From Fimbriimonadaceae bacterium (lineage in GTDB: Bacteria > Armatimonadota > Fimbriimonadia > Fimbriimonadales > Fimbriimonadaceae), in assembly GCA_019454665.1 (NCBI GenBank), contig JACFNW010000076.1, positions 1 to 8,343 of the forward strand: 8,343 bases of DNA, given 5' to 3'. Shown piece by piece: positions 1 through 4,602 of this stretch (within the stretch, counting starts at the first letter, position 1; each line of letters begins with the position of its first letter). The notes below the pieces were generated by a model. That model saw only the letters and a list, made by a program, of their open reading frames with translations, searched no databases and was not told the origin of the DNA. The position numbers were made by a program, and so were the translations under genes.

Positions 1-1130
1 CCTTCCACCTGGAGGATCGAGGCGTTGCTGGTCAGGCACACCTCGACGGCCACTCGCCGCTCGCGCATCATGGCGAGCAGTCCGGGCAGGTCGTCTTCCC
101 AGGCGATCGAAATGCCGTGGCCGATGCGTTGCGCGTGGCCCTTGACGATGGTCTGCCGAATGCGGTTGCGCATCGTCTCGAAGGGCGATATCTCCAGCGT
201 CAACTCGCCCGCGTGGAGCGTCAGCGGTGGCTGGCCGTAGCGTCGCCAGAGGTAGTCGATCATCTCCATCTGCCGCTCGAAGTTCAGGCGACCCGTCACG
301 AAGTCCTCGGGGGCCACGATGTTGAGCGAGACCACGCGGGGGGACGCCTGGGCGATGGCCATGCCCGCCATGATCTGGGCGAAGAAAGCGTCGTTCTCGG
401 CGAGCCGGTTGGCCGAGAACACGTAGCGCACCGTTGTGGGGCTGGCAGGGTCGAACACGTCGAACCCGAGCCGCTTGGAGATTTCGGCGTCGCGCTCCTC
501 GACGAACTTCACCGAGGCCTCCACCAAAGCCGGAAGTCGTGGCGCGAGAGCCGCGTGGGCCTCGTCGAGGTCCTTGGTCGAAGGCAGTTTGGCCATGAAC
601 GCCGAGTACGCCGGACCTGGCGAAACCGAGGTCATCAGTTCCAGATACAGGATGTTTTGGGCGCGGGCACGGTCAATGACCTCGAACAGGATGTCGCTCG
701 ACGAGCGGCCCGTGTTCGCAGGGCCGATGTACTGAAACGTGTCGAAGAAGTGGTCGTGCCCGCTCTTCACGGCGGGGAACGAGCCGGCCATGCTCACGGC
801 ATACATGAACTGCCGATAGTAGAGCCAGTTCTCCTGCAATTGTCGCGCGGGAACGGTCGTTTCGCCTGGATCGCGTTGGAAGAGCGTCGTCTTGAGGTTG
901 AAGTGCAACCCCGTGGCCACGGCATGGTCGAGCATGAAGTCCGAGTAGATCGCCCCCGTGACGTGGTTGTGCAGGTCCGCCCCCTTGGGCATCTGCTTCA
1001 GGAACGCGATGAGTTCGGGCTCGCTGCGCTTGGCCTTCTCGAACCGCTCGGCGGTGGACCGCTCATCGGCCCAAAGCGAGGCGAACGAGAGGGCGAGAGC
1101 GAGGACCCAAAGGCAGCGGGTGGTCTTCAT
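1..1130 (-). CDS. Secreted adenosine deaminase-like protein (ADGF-type), C-terminus beyond left edge
   Basis: Probable zinc-dependent deaminase of adenosine or a related nucleoside, acting outside the cytoplasm. The 376 codons present begin with a signal peptide (residues 1-21, MKTTRCLWVLALALSFASLWA). MPKGADLHNH follows, with the metal-binding HxH at H54/H56. Further on are LHAGE (H306, catalytic E309), RIGHG (H338) and VCLTSN (ending N369). These are the ordered adenosine deaminase motifs, and MPKGxxLHxH is typical of the secreted ADGF/ADA2 group. The second catalytic aspartate and the C-terminus lie off the window, so activity cannot be confirmed. The start at 1130 is chosen because it opens directly into the signal peptide; the ATG at 1140 is out of frame. 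No good Shine-Dalgarno is visible. The gene lies 32 bases downstream of the TerC gene on the same strand with no terminator between, so co-transcription is likely. AMP or another purine could be the substrate. Confidence 0.85.
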   Translation of the reverse strand, partial: MKTTRCLWVLALALSFASLWADERSTAERFEKAKRSEPELIAFLKQMPKGADLHNHVTGAIYSDFMLDHAVATGLHFNLKTTLFQRDPGETTVPARQLQENWLYYRQFMYAVSMAGSFPAVKSGHDHFFDTFQYIGPANTGRSSSDILFEVIDRARAQNILYLELMTSVSPGPAYSAFMAKLPSTKDLDEAHAALAPRLPALVEASVKFVEERDAEISKRLGFDVFDPASPTTVRYVFSANRLAENDAFFAQIMAGMAIAQASPRVVSLNIVAPEDFVTGRLNFERQMEMIDYLWRRYGQPPLTLHAGELTLEISPFETMRNRIRQTIVKGHAQRIGHGISIAWEDDLPGLLAMMRERRVAVEVCLTSNASILQVE

Positions 1131-1162
1131 GACCAAGCATAGACCACCCGCCGCGTTCTAAG

Positions 1163-2143
1163 CTACGCGTGCTCGGAGTGCTTCGCGGGCCAGAGCTTCG
1201 AAGCCACCATCGAGCCCCCGACAAGGGCGACCACCAGACCCAGCGAGAGCACGATCGGCACCTTGAACTTCTCATCGCCGACCCACTGGTGCATGTAGCC
1301 CGTGAACAGCAGCTTGCCGCCCACCCAGACCAGCACGGCGGCCAACGCGTACTTCAGGTAGTGGAACATGCCCACCAGGCCGCCGACGGCGAAGTAGAGC
1401 GCGCGAAGGCCGAGGATCGCGAACACGTTGGACGTGAACACGATGAACGGATCGGGCGTGATCGCCAGAATCGCGGGGATCGAGTCCACGGCGAACACGA
1501 GGTCGGTGAACTCGACGACGAGCAACACGACGAACAGGGGCGTGGCCATCCACTTGCCCACCCGCTTCACGAAGAACTTGTCGCCTTCGTAGTCGTCCGT
1601 CACGGGCATGAAGCGCCGCACCAGGCGGAGCAGGGGACTGGTTTTCGGGTCGAACTCGCCCTTCTTGGGCAGGATCATCTTGATGCCCGTCAGGATGAGG
1701 AACGCGCCGAACACGAACACCATCCAAGCGAACCGCTGAAGCAACTCGATGCCGGCGAAGATCATGATGGCGCGCATGACCAGCGCCCCCACGATGCCCC
1801 AGAACAGCACCTTGTGCTGATATTTGGCCGGCACGGCGAACGCCGAGAACACCATCCAGAACACGAAGATGTTGTCCACGCTCAGGGCCTTCTCGATGAG
1901 ATAGCCGGTGAGGTACTTCATCGTGTATTCGCGGCCGACGTCGGCGCCCTGCGCCGAGAAGTGCCAGTACACGACCCCCGAGAACGCCAGGCCGAGGGCG
2001 ATCCAGACGGCGCTCCAGGTCAGCGCCTCCTTGATCTTCACCTCGTGCGATTTGCGGTGGAAGACGCCCAAGTCGAGGGCGAGCAACGAGAGGATCAGCG
2101 CCATAAAGCTGATCCACAGCCACGATGGAATGTCGTACGTCAT
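1163..2143 (-). CDS. TerC/Alx-family integral membrane protein, probable Mn2+ exporter or metal-homeostasis protein
   Basis: A 326-residue multi-pass inner-membrane protein of the TerC family (Alx/YceF-like branch). Known family members are tied to manganese efflux and to metalation of exported proteins. Visible signs are a string of hydrophobic segments from residue 9 onward and the two family motifs EKALSVDN (E84, D90, N91) and EFTDLVFAVDS (E211, D214, D220). These motifs are internal repeats with acidic residues that are expected to bind metal within the membrane. A polar loop around 158-200 separates the two halves. The start at 2143 is preferred over an in-frame ATG at 2335 because GGAG (2151-2148) precedes it, the TerC domain begins here, and the longer frame would run through a structured riboswitch and terminator. 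The manganese riboswitch in its leader supports a role in Mn2+ handling. Tellurite resistance itself should not be inferred from the family name. Confidence 0.93.
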   Translation of the reverse strand: MTYDIPSWLWISFMALILSLLALDLGVFHRKSHEVKIKEALTWSAVWIALGLAFSGVVYWHFSAQGADVGREYTMKYLTGYLIEKALSVDNIFVFWMVFSAFAVPAKYQHKVLFWGIVGALVMRAIMIFAGIELLQRFAWMVFVFGAFLILTGIKMILPKKGEFDPKTSPLLRLVRRFMPVTDDYEGDKFFVKRVGKWMATPLFVVLLVVEFTDLVFAVDSIPAILAITPDPFIVFTSNVFAILGLRALYFAVGGLVGMFHYLKYALAAVLVWVGGKLLFTGYMHQWVGDEKFKVPIVLSLGLVVALVGGSMVASKLWPAKHSEHA

Positions 2144-2158
2144 AGGTCTCCAAAACCG

Positions 2159-2195
2159 AAAAACCTCCACCGCTGGCGGTTGCCAAGGGTGGAGG
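2159..2195 (-). terminator. Riboswitch-controlled intrinsic terminator in the terC leader
   Basis: In the minus-strand RNA, CCUCCACC (2195-2188) pairs perfectly with GGUGGAGG (2171-2164). The stem continues after a C-C mismatch and a U-G pair as UGGC/GCCA closed by an AACC loop. Five U residues (2163-2159) follow immediately. The U-run ends only eight bases before the GGAG Shine-Dalgarno of the TerC gene, so this terminator must be a leader attenuator. Its first five bases, CCUCC, are also the 3' strand of riboswitch helix P1, so the two structures exclude each other. Confidence 0.88.
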
Positions 2196-2277
2196 TCTCG
2201 CGTTTCTGGCGGCGCCGGCTCGTTTCCGAGCGTATTGACGACGGTCGCCCCTGCGGTTGCAGGCGCTACTCCCCTCC
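2191..2277 (-). promoter_or_regulatory. yybP-ykoY manganese riboswitch aptamer upstream of the TerC gene
   Basis: The minus-strand RNA shows the conserved elements of this class in order: P1 5' strand GGAGG (2277-2273), then GGAGUAGC. Next is a P2 hairpin CCUGC-AACC-GCAGG, the core UCGUCAAUACG, a GAAA-capped CUCG/CGAG helix and CCGGCGCC. It closes with GCGAGACC running into the P1 3' strand CCUCC (2195-2191). The layout matches the yybP-ykoY family, which senses Mn2+ through its L1 and L3 loops. Such riboswitches commonly precede TerC-family or MntP genes, as here. Helix P1 overlaps the downstream terminator, so Mn2+ binding is inferred to allow read-through. Recognition is by eye from remembered family examples; a covariance-model search would settle it. 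Confidence 0.9.
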
Positions 2278-2285
2278 GGGGGAGT
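2268..2285 (-). promoter_or_regulatory. Candidate anti-aptamer hairpin competing with riboswitch P1/L1
   Basis: In the RNA, ACUCCCC (2285-2279) can pair over seven consecutive bases with GGGGAGU (2274-2268) around a CGGA loop. The 3' arm is the conserved GGGGAGU segment of the aptamer and includes part of the P1 5' strand. This hairpin would therefore block the Mn2+ site and free CCUCC for the terminator. It would form first during transcription. The pairing is read directly; the regulatory role is inferred. Confidence 0.5.
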
Positions 2286-2292
2286 TCTTCGA

Positions 2293-2313
2293 TTGGGGCA
2301 CAATGTACCCCAA
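2293..2313. repeat. 21-bp interrupted palindrome, candidate operator
   Basis: The arms are TTGGGG-c-ACA and TGT-a-CCCCAA around a central A at 2303. Nine of ten base positions in each arm are symmetric. It lies between the divergent TerC and protease genes and covers the possible -10 of the TerC leader. The size and symmetry suit a dimeric repressor site. It does not resemble the Fur or MntR boxes I know, so the binding protein is unknown. Confidence 0.45.
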
Positions 2314-2330
2314 ACCGAACGGTGCGCACC
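2302..2330 (-). promoter_or_regulatory. Possible promoter of the riboswitch-terC transcript
   Basis: TACATT at 2307-2302 is a plausible -10 element and would start RNA near 2295, about 18 bases before the aptamer, which is a sensible leader length. No recognisable -35 lies at the right distance: that position is occupied by the GC-rich palindrome at 2320-2331. The -10 itself sits inside another dyad (2293-2313), so regulation by a protein factor is possible. The assignment rests mainly on position. Confidence 0.3.
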
Positions 2331-2331
2331 G
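2320..2331. repeat. 12-bp perfect palindrome CGGTGCGCACCG
   Basis: A perfect dyad without spacer, seven bases from the 2293-2313 palindrome and at the expected -35 position of the possible TerC promoter. It may be a second operator or part of a cruciform-prone control region. Short GC palindromes arise fairly often by chance in DNA of this composition. Confidence 0.3.
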
Positions 2332-2340
2332 GCAAGGGAC

Positions 2341-2379
2341 GTTTTCAGGTCCATTGGCGAGGGTCGCGCGTCTGAAAAC
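2341..2379. repeat. 8-bp inverted repeat GTTTTCAG/CTGAAAAC just upstream of the protease start
   Basis: Perfect arms at 2341-2348 and 2372-2379 are spaced 31 bp start to start, close to three helical turns. The right arm ends nine bases before the protease ATG. It could be a pair of protein half-sites on one DNA face, or a 5'-UTR stem-loop with a 23-base loop. AT-rich arms in GC-rich surroundings make chance somewhat less likely. Confidence 0.35.
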
Positions 2380-2388
2380 CAACACCCC

Positions 2389-3543
2389 ATGCTCGCAGCA
2401 CTTCTTATTGGATGCCTGGCCTTGCAGCCCGTTGAAGTCCCTTTCCGCGTCGGCGCAGACGCCATCGTGCTGGACCTCGAGGTCAACGGCCGCAAGGTGT
2501 CGGCGATGTTCGACACGGGTTTTTCGGGCACGCTCGCGATCCAAGAGGGCGTGAACATCGGCGCTGCCTCGGGCACCCAGCGGTTGCGCGACTTCGTCGG
2601 ATCGTTCGAGGCCAAGACGGTGCCGATCAAGACGCTGCGGCTTGGCGGCAGGGACCTCGCGGCGCCAGATATGTCCGCCGTCCAAAAGCCCATGGGCCAC
2701 ATGACGGCCAGCTACAACACGCACACGGACGGCATTTTGGGGTTCGAGCCGTTCCGCGACCACGTGCTGGAGATCAACTTCGCCCGCAAGGTGCTGGTCA
2801 TCCACCCCTCGTCGCACGATGTTTCGGCGCGCACGCCGGATGGCGACAGGACCTTCCTCACGCGGCTGCTTCCCATCGGGCACGACTCGCTCGAAATGAG
2901 TGCAGTCACCCCGTCGGGGAAGCGGATGACGCTGGCGCTCGACACGGGCAACGCGTTCTTCGCCGTCACGCACCGCGACGTGCTGGAGCGGACCGAGCTT
3001 TGGGATCCGAAGGCCGAGCCGCGGTTCTTGAAGCAAGCTTACGTGGCGTCGGGGCTGGTGGACAATTTCCTCAAACGCATGCCGCCGATGACCGTGTTCG
3101 GCGTTCCCATCGGGTCGAGCGTGTGGTCCATCATCGCGCTGCCATCGAGCACGGCCGAATCGGATGGCACGGTGGGTTTCGGGTTTCTGAAGCACTTCAA
3201 CACGACGATTGATTTTGGTCGGCGGCGGGTGTGGTTCGAACGCGTCTCGGACAAGGTTGAGAACGACGCCCCTGCCGAGGTGGGTCTCATCGCGCGGCGC
3301 GCCCCCCGCGAAACACGGTTCACGGTCGTGCGCATCGTCAAGGGTGGCCCCGCAGAGCAGGTGGGCGTGCGGGAAGGCGACCAACTGCTCGGTGTGGATG
3401 GCCAAGACTTGGTCAACCTGGCCGACAAAGACGTCGAGCAGCTACTGGAAGGCGCGGCGGGAACCGAGGTGCGGTTGGCGCTCTCGCGCCATGGGGCACC
3501 GATCCGCGTGGCGGCGGTGCGGCAGTCGCTGGTGAATCCCTAA
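2389..3543 (+). CDS. Retropepsin-like aspartic protease with two DTG motifs and a C-terminal PDZ domain
   Basis: A predicted exported aspartic endopeptidase of 384 residues. It opens with a short hydrophobic leader (MLAALLIGCLALQP). The first protease lobe carries SAMFDTGFSG with active-site D42, and the second carries LALDTGNAFF with D185. The two lobes in one chain could form an intramolecular active site like pepsin, whereas single-lobe retropepsins must dimerise. From about residue 305 a PDZ domain follows, with the typical pattern VxGGPAEQxGVREGDQLLGVDG, suggesting regulated substrate binding in the periplasm or at the envelope. The start at 2389 is chosen because it begins the signal-like segment; the in-frame ATG at 2257 would lie in the riboswitch region. 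No strong Shine-Dalgarno is visible. It is divergent from the TerC gene and convergent with rpmA. The substrate is unknown. Confidence 0.87.
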   Translation: MLAALLIGCLALQPVEVPFRVGADAIVLDLEVNGRKVSAMFDTGFSGTLAIQEGVNIGAASGTQRLRDFVGSFEAKTVPIKTLRLGGRDLAAPDMSAVQKPMGHMTASYNTHTDGILGFEPFRDHVLEINFARKVLVIHPSSHDVSARTPDGDRTFLTRLLPIGHDSLEMSAVTPSGKRMTLALDTGNAFFAVTHRDVLERTELWDPKAEPRFLKQAYVASGLVDNFLKRMPPMTVFGVPIGSSVWSIIALPSSTAESDGTVGFGFLKHFNTTIDFGRRRVWFERVSDKVENDAPAEVGLIARRAPRETRFTVVRIVKGGPAEQVGVREGDQLLGVDGQDLVNLADKDVEQLLEGAAGTEVRLALSRHGAPIRVAAVRQSLVNP

Positions 3544-3549
3544 GGGGAT
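3536..3549. terminator. Weak symmetric hairpin at the convergent protease/rpmA junction
   Basis: ATCCC (3536-3540) and GGGAT (3545-3549) flank a TAAG loop that contains the protease stop codon. The element touches the last base of the rpmA stop codon. It is symmetric and so could act on both strands, but five base pairs without a U-run is a poor intrinsic terminator. It is recorded because the five-base gap leaves no room for another one. Confidence 0.2.
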
Positions 3550-3806
3550 CAGGACTCGTGCGGATAGACGGCGATGCGTCGTCGGGCGGTCGGCCCTTCG
3601 AACTTCACCTGACCCTCGATCTTCGCGTAGAGCGTGTGATCGTTGCCGATGCCCACGTTGGGGCCGGGGTAGAACTGCGTTCCGCGCTGCCGAACGAGGA
3701 TCGAGCCGGCCTTGACCAACTCGCCGCCGTAGCGCTTGACGCCGAGGCGCTGCGAGTTCGAATCGCGACCGTTGCGGGATGAACCTTGACCTTTTTTATG
3801 TGCCAT
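3549..3806 (-). CDS. rpmA: 50S ribosomal protein L27
   Basis: An 85-residue protein matching bacterial L27 along its whole length. It starts [20 protein letters not shown] and continues with [22 protein letters not shown] and the glycine-rich segment around residues 49-55. L27 sits at the base of the central protuberance of the large subunit, and its flexible N-terminal tail reaches the peptidyl-transferase centre. The N-terminus begins directly with AHKK, so it lacks the cleaved leader found in Firmicutes. The gene follows rplU by 23 bases on the same strand, the near-universal L21-L27 pair, without the small ysxB-type protease gene that often separates them in Firmicutes. GAGG lies about nine bases before the ATG. 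It ends five bases from the convergent protease gene. Confidence 0.97.
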   Translation of the reverse strand: MAHKKGQGSSRNGRDSNSQRLGVKRYGGELVKAGSILVRQRGTQFYPGPNVGIGNDHTLYAKIEGQVKFEGPTARRRIAVYPHES

Positions 3807-3829
3807 GGGATGAAACCTCGTGGTTGGGC

Positions 3830-4147
3830 TTACGCGCCCGCTTGGACTTCCTTGACCCGGAGGTGCGTCTGCGGCTGTCGGTGGCCCCAGCGGCGGCGCT
3901 GGTTCTTCTTGGGCTTGTAGTTGAAGCCCACGATTTTCTTCGCCTTGCCTTGTCGGACGATTTCGGCCGTGACCGAGGCGCCCTTCACGAACGGGGAGCC
4001 GACCTTCACGTTGTCGCCATCGCAGATCATCACGACCTCGTCCAAATTGACGACGGTGCCAGGCTCGCCCTCGAGCTTCTCGACGATTAGGAGCCCTTCG
4101 GCCTCGGCTTTGTATTGCTTGCCACCGGTCTTGACGATCGCGTACAT
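3830..4147 (-). CDS. rplU: 50S ribosomal protein L21
   Basis: A 105-residue protein of normal L21 length. It begins [18 protein letters not shown] and contains [18 protein letters not shown] and [21 protein letters not shown], the RNA-binding segment characteristic of the family. L21 binds 23S rRNA, together with L20, during early large-subunit assembly. The start at 4147 is chosen because it matches the conserved N-terminus; an in-frame ATG at 4195 overlaps the -10 element and would add 16 unrelated residues. AAGGA lies ten bases upstream of the start, inside a leader of about 40 bases. The gene is first in the rplU-rpmA operon, transcribed from the promoter at 4194-4223 and divergent from the AbrB-like regulator gene. 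Confidence 0.97.
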   Translation of the reverse strand: MYAIVKTGGKQYKAEAEGLLIVEKLEGEPGTVVNLDEVVMICDGDNVKVGSPFVKGASVTAEIVRQGKAKKIVGFNYKPKKNQRRRWGHRQPQTHLRVKEVQAGA

Positions 4148-4166
4148 GGGTTGGATGTCCTTGCCC

Positions 4167-4182
4167 GACTCCCACGGGAGCC
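4167..4182 (-). promoter_or_regulatory. Hairpin in the rplU 5' leader
   Basis: In the RNA, GGCUCC and GGAGUC pair over six bases (one G-U) around a CGUG loop. It sits in the middle of the predicted 40-base leader, between the start of transcription and the AAGGA site. Ribosomal protein operons often bind their own product in the leader, and L21 leaders are known in Firmicutes, but I do not recognise this as that element. Function is inferred from position only. Confidence 0.35.
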
Positions 4183-4193
4183 AGCAAACACGC

Positions 4194-4223
4194 ATTATGC
4201 CCGTTCCACGGCCTCTGGGTCAA
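4194..4223 (-). promoter_or_regulatory. Sigma70-type promoter of rplU-rpmA
   Basis: TTGACC (4223-4218) and CATAAT (4199-4194) each match the -35 and -10 consensus at five of six positions and are separated by 18 bases. Transcription would begin near 4187, about 40 bases before the rplU start. This is the best promoter in the window and suits a highly expressed ribosomal operon. CCCGTTCC within the spacer (4200-4207) recurs in the dyad at 4269-4280. Confidence 0.75.
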
Positions 4224-4268
4224 GCGGGTGGGCCTTTGAGGCGCGTTTGGTACGAAATGCCCGCCGCC

Positions 4269-4280
4269 GGAACCCGTTCC
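4269..4280. repeat. GGAAC-CC-GTTCC dyad between rplU and the AbrB-like gene
   Basis: A five-base inverted repeat with a two-base spacer lies 55 bp before the regulator start. The right half with its flank, CCCGTTCC, is repeated exactly at 4200-4207 in the rplU promoter. AbrB-type proteins can bind paired half-sites, so autoregulation through these sequences is conceivable. It is short enough to occur by chance. Confidence 0.3.
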
Positions 4281-4329
4281 CTGCACAATGGCTGAGGCGT
4301 CCCACCGCATGGCGAGTCCATTGATTCGC

Positions 4330-4335
4330 TAGAAT
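4330..4335 (+). promoter_or_regulatory. Possible -10 element (TAGAAT) directly abutting the AbrB-like start
   Basis: TAGAAT matches the -10 consensus at five of six positions and touches the first ATG at 4336. RNA starting 7-10 bases downstream would begin close to the in-frame ATG at 4345, giving a nearly leaderless message. No -35 match is seen, and no Shine-Dalgarno precedes either ATG, which agrees with leaderless initiation. Confidence 0.4.
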
Positions 4336-4602
4336 ATGAAAAACATGTCGGAGGACGCGAAGTTGAAAAAGTGTGAAGTGTTCTACGGCTCGGTCACGGT
4401 CGGCGAACGCGGGCAGGTGGTTGTTCCCGCCGAAGCGCGCGCCGAACTCGGATTCGAGCCCGGAGACAAATTGCTGGTTATGAAGCACCCTCTCTACGAC
4501 GGGATCGTCATGTTCAAGATAGACGCCGTGCGCGAGTTCTTGGACCACTTCCAAGCCGGACTCCAAGCCATCGAGCGCAAAGAGACGGAGGATGGATCTT
4601 GA
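4336..4602 (+). CDS. AbrB/MazE/SpoVT-family DNA-binding protein, probable regulator of the efflux operon
   Basis: An 88-residue protein whose residues 19-50 form a swapped-hairpin AbrB domain: SVTVGERGQVVVPAEARAEL, then GFEPGD and a hydrophobic strand. This is close to the family pattern of a GQVxIP core followed by R..LG..pGD. The C-terminal 35 residues (about 54-88) look helical and charged and may serve dimerisation. Such proteins bind DNA as dimers or higher forms, either as transcription regulators or as antitoxins. No toxin gene follows; the next gene is an outer-membrane efflux factor overlapping by four bases. I therefore infer a local or autoregulatory role in the efflux operon. The start is uncertain: ATG at 4336 and ATG at 4345 are both in frame and neither has a Shine-Dalgarno. 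The substrate or signal sensed is unknown. Confidence 0.85.
   Translation: MKNMSEDAKLKKCEVFYGSVTVGERGQVVVPAEARAELGFEPGDKLLVMKHPLYDGIVMFKIDAVREFLDHFQAGLQAIERKETEDGS
4587..4591 (+). promoter_or_regulatory. Ribosome binding site deciding the TTG start of the TolC-like gene
   Basis: GGAGG, inside the end of the AbrB-like gene, lies seven bases before TTG 4599. It is a near-ideal Shine-Dalgarno at ideal spacing and makes the TTG, rather than the later ATG near the mature N-terminus, the convincing start. Confidence 0.8.

Noticed and set aside
2144..2335. N-terminal extension of the TerC protein to an ATG at 2335
   Set aside because: It would translate the riboswitch and terminator; the family N-terminus and a Shine-Dalgarno both point to 2143.
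2257..2388. N-terminal extension of the protease to an ATG at 2257
   Set aside because: The added 44 residues have no signal-peptide character and overlap the TerC control region; the start at 2389 opens a hydrophobic leader.
117..2554. Long plus-strand open frames over the deaminase and TerC genes (117-1142 and 1169-2554)
   Set aside because: They are composition-driven antisense shadows rich in Glu, His, Arg and Gly, without a domain or a ribosome binding site. The minus-strand genes carry the family motifs.
1272..3405. Minus-strand open frames through the TerC region and protease gene (1272-2702 and 2266-3405)
   Set aside because: They lie out of frame with TerC or antisense to the protease, cross the riboswitch and terminator, and encode no recognisable protein.
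4148..4195. N-terminal extension of L21 to an ATG at 4195
   Set aside because: The start would overlap the -10 element, upstream of the expected transcript start, and add residues absent from L21.
2298..4290. Shared 8-mer GCACAATG at 2298-2305 and 4283-4290, in the two divergent control regions
   Set aside because: A single shared 8-mer between two regions of 100-200 bp is not unlikely by chance, and the flanks differ.
4336..4602. AbrB-like protein as the antitoxin of a toxin-antitoxin pair
   Set aside because: No toxin-sized gene lies beside it; the downstream overlapping gene is a full-length TolC-family protein and the upstream neighbours are ribosomal.
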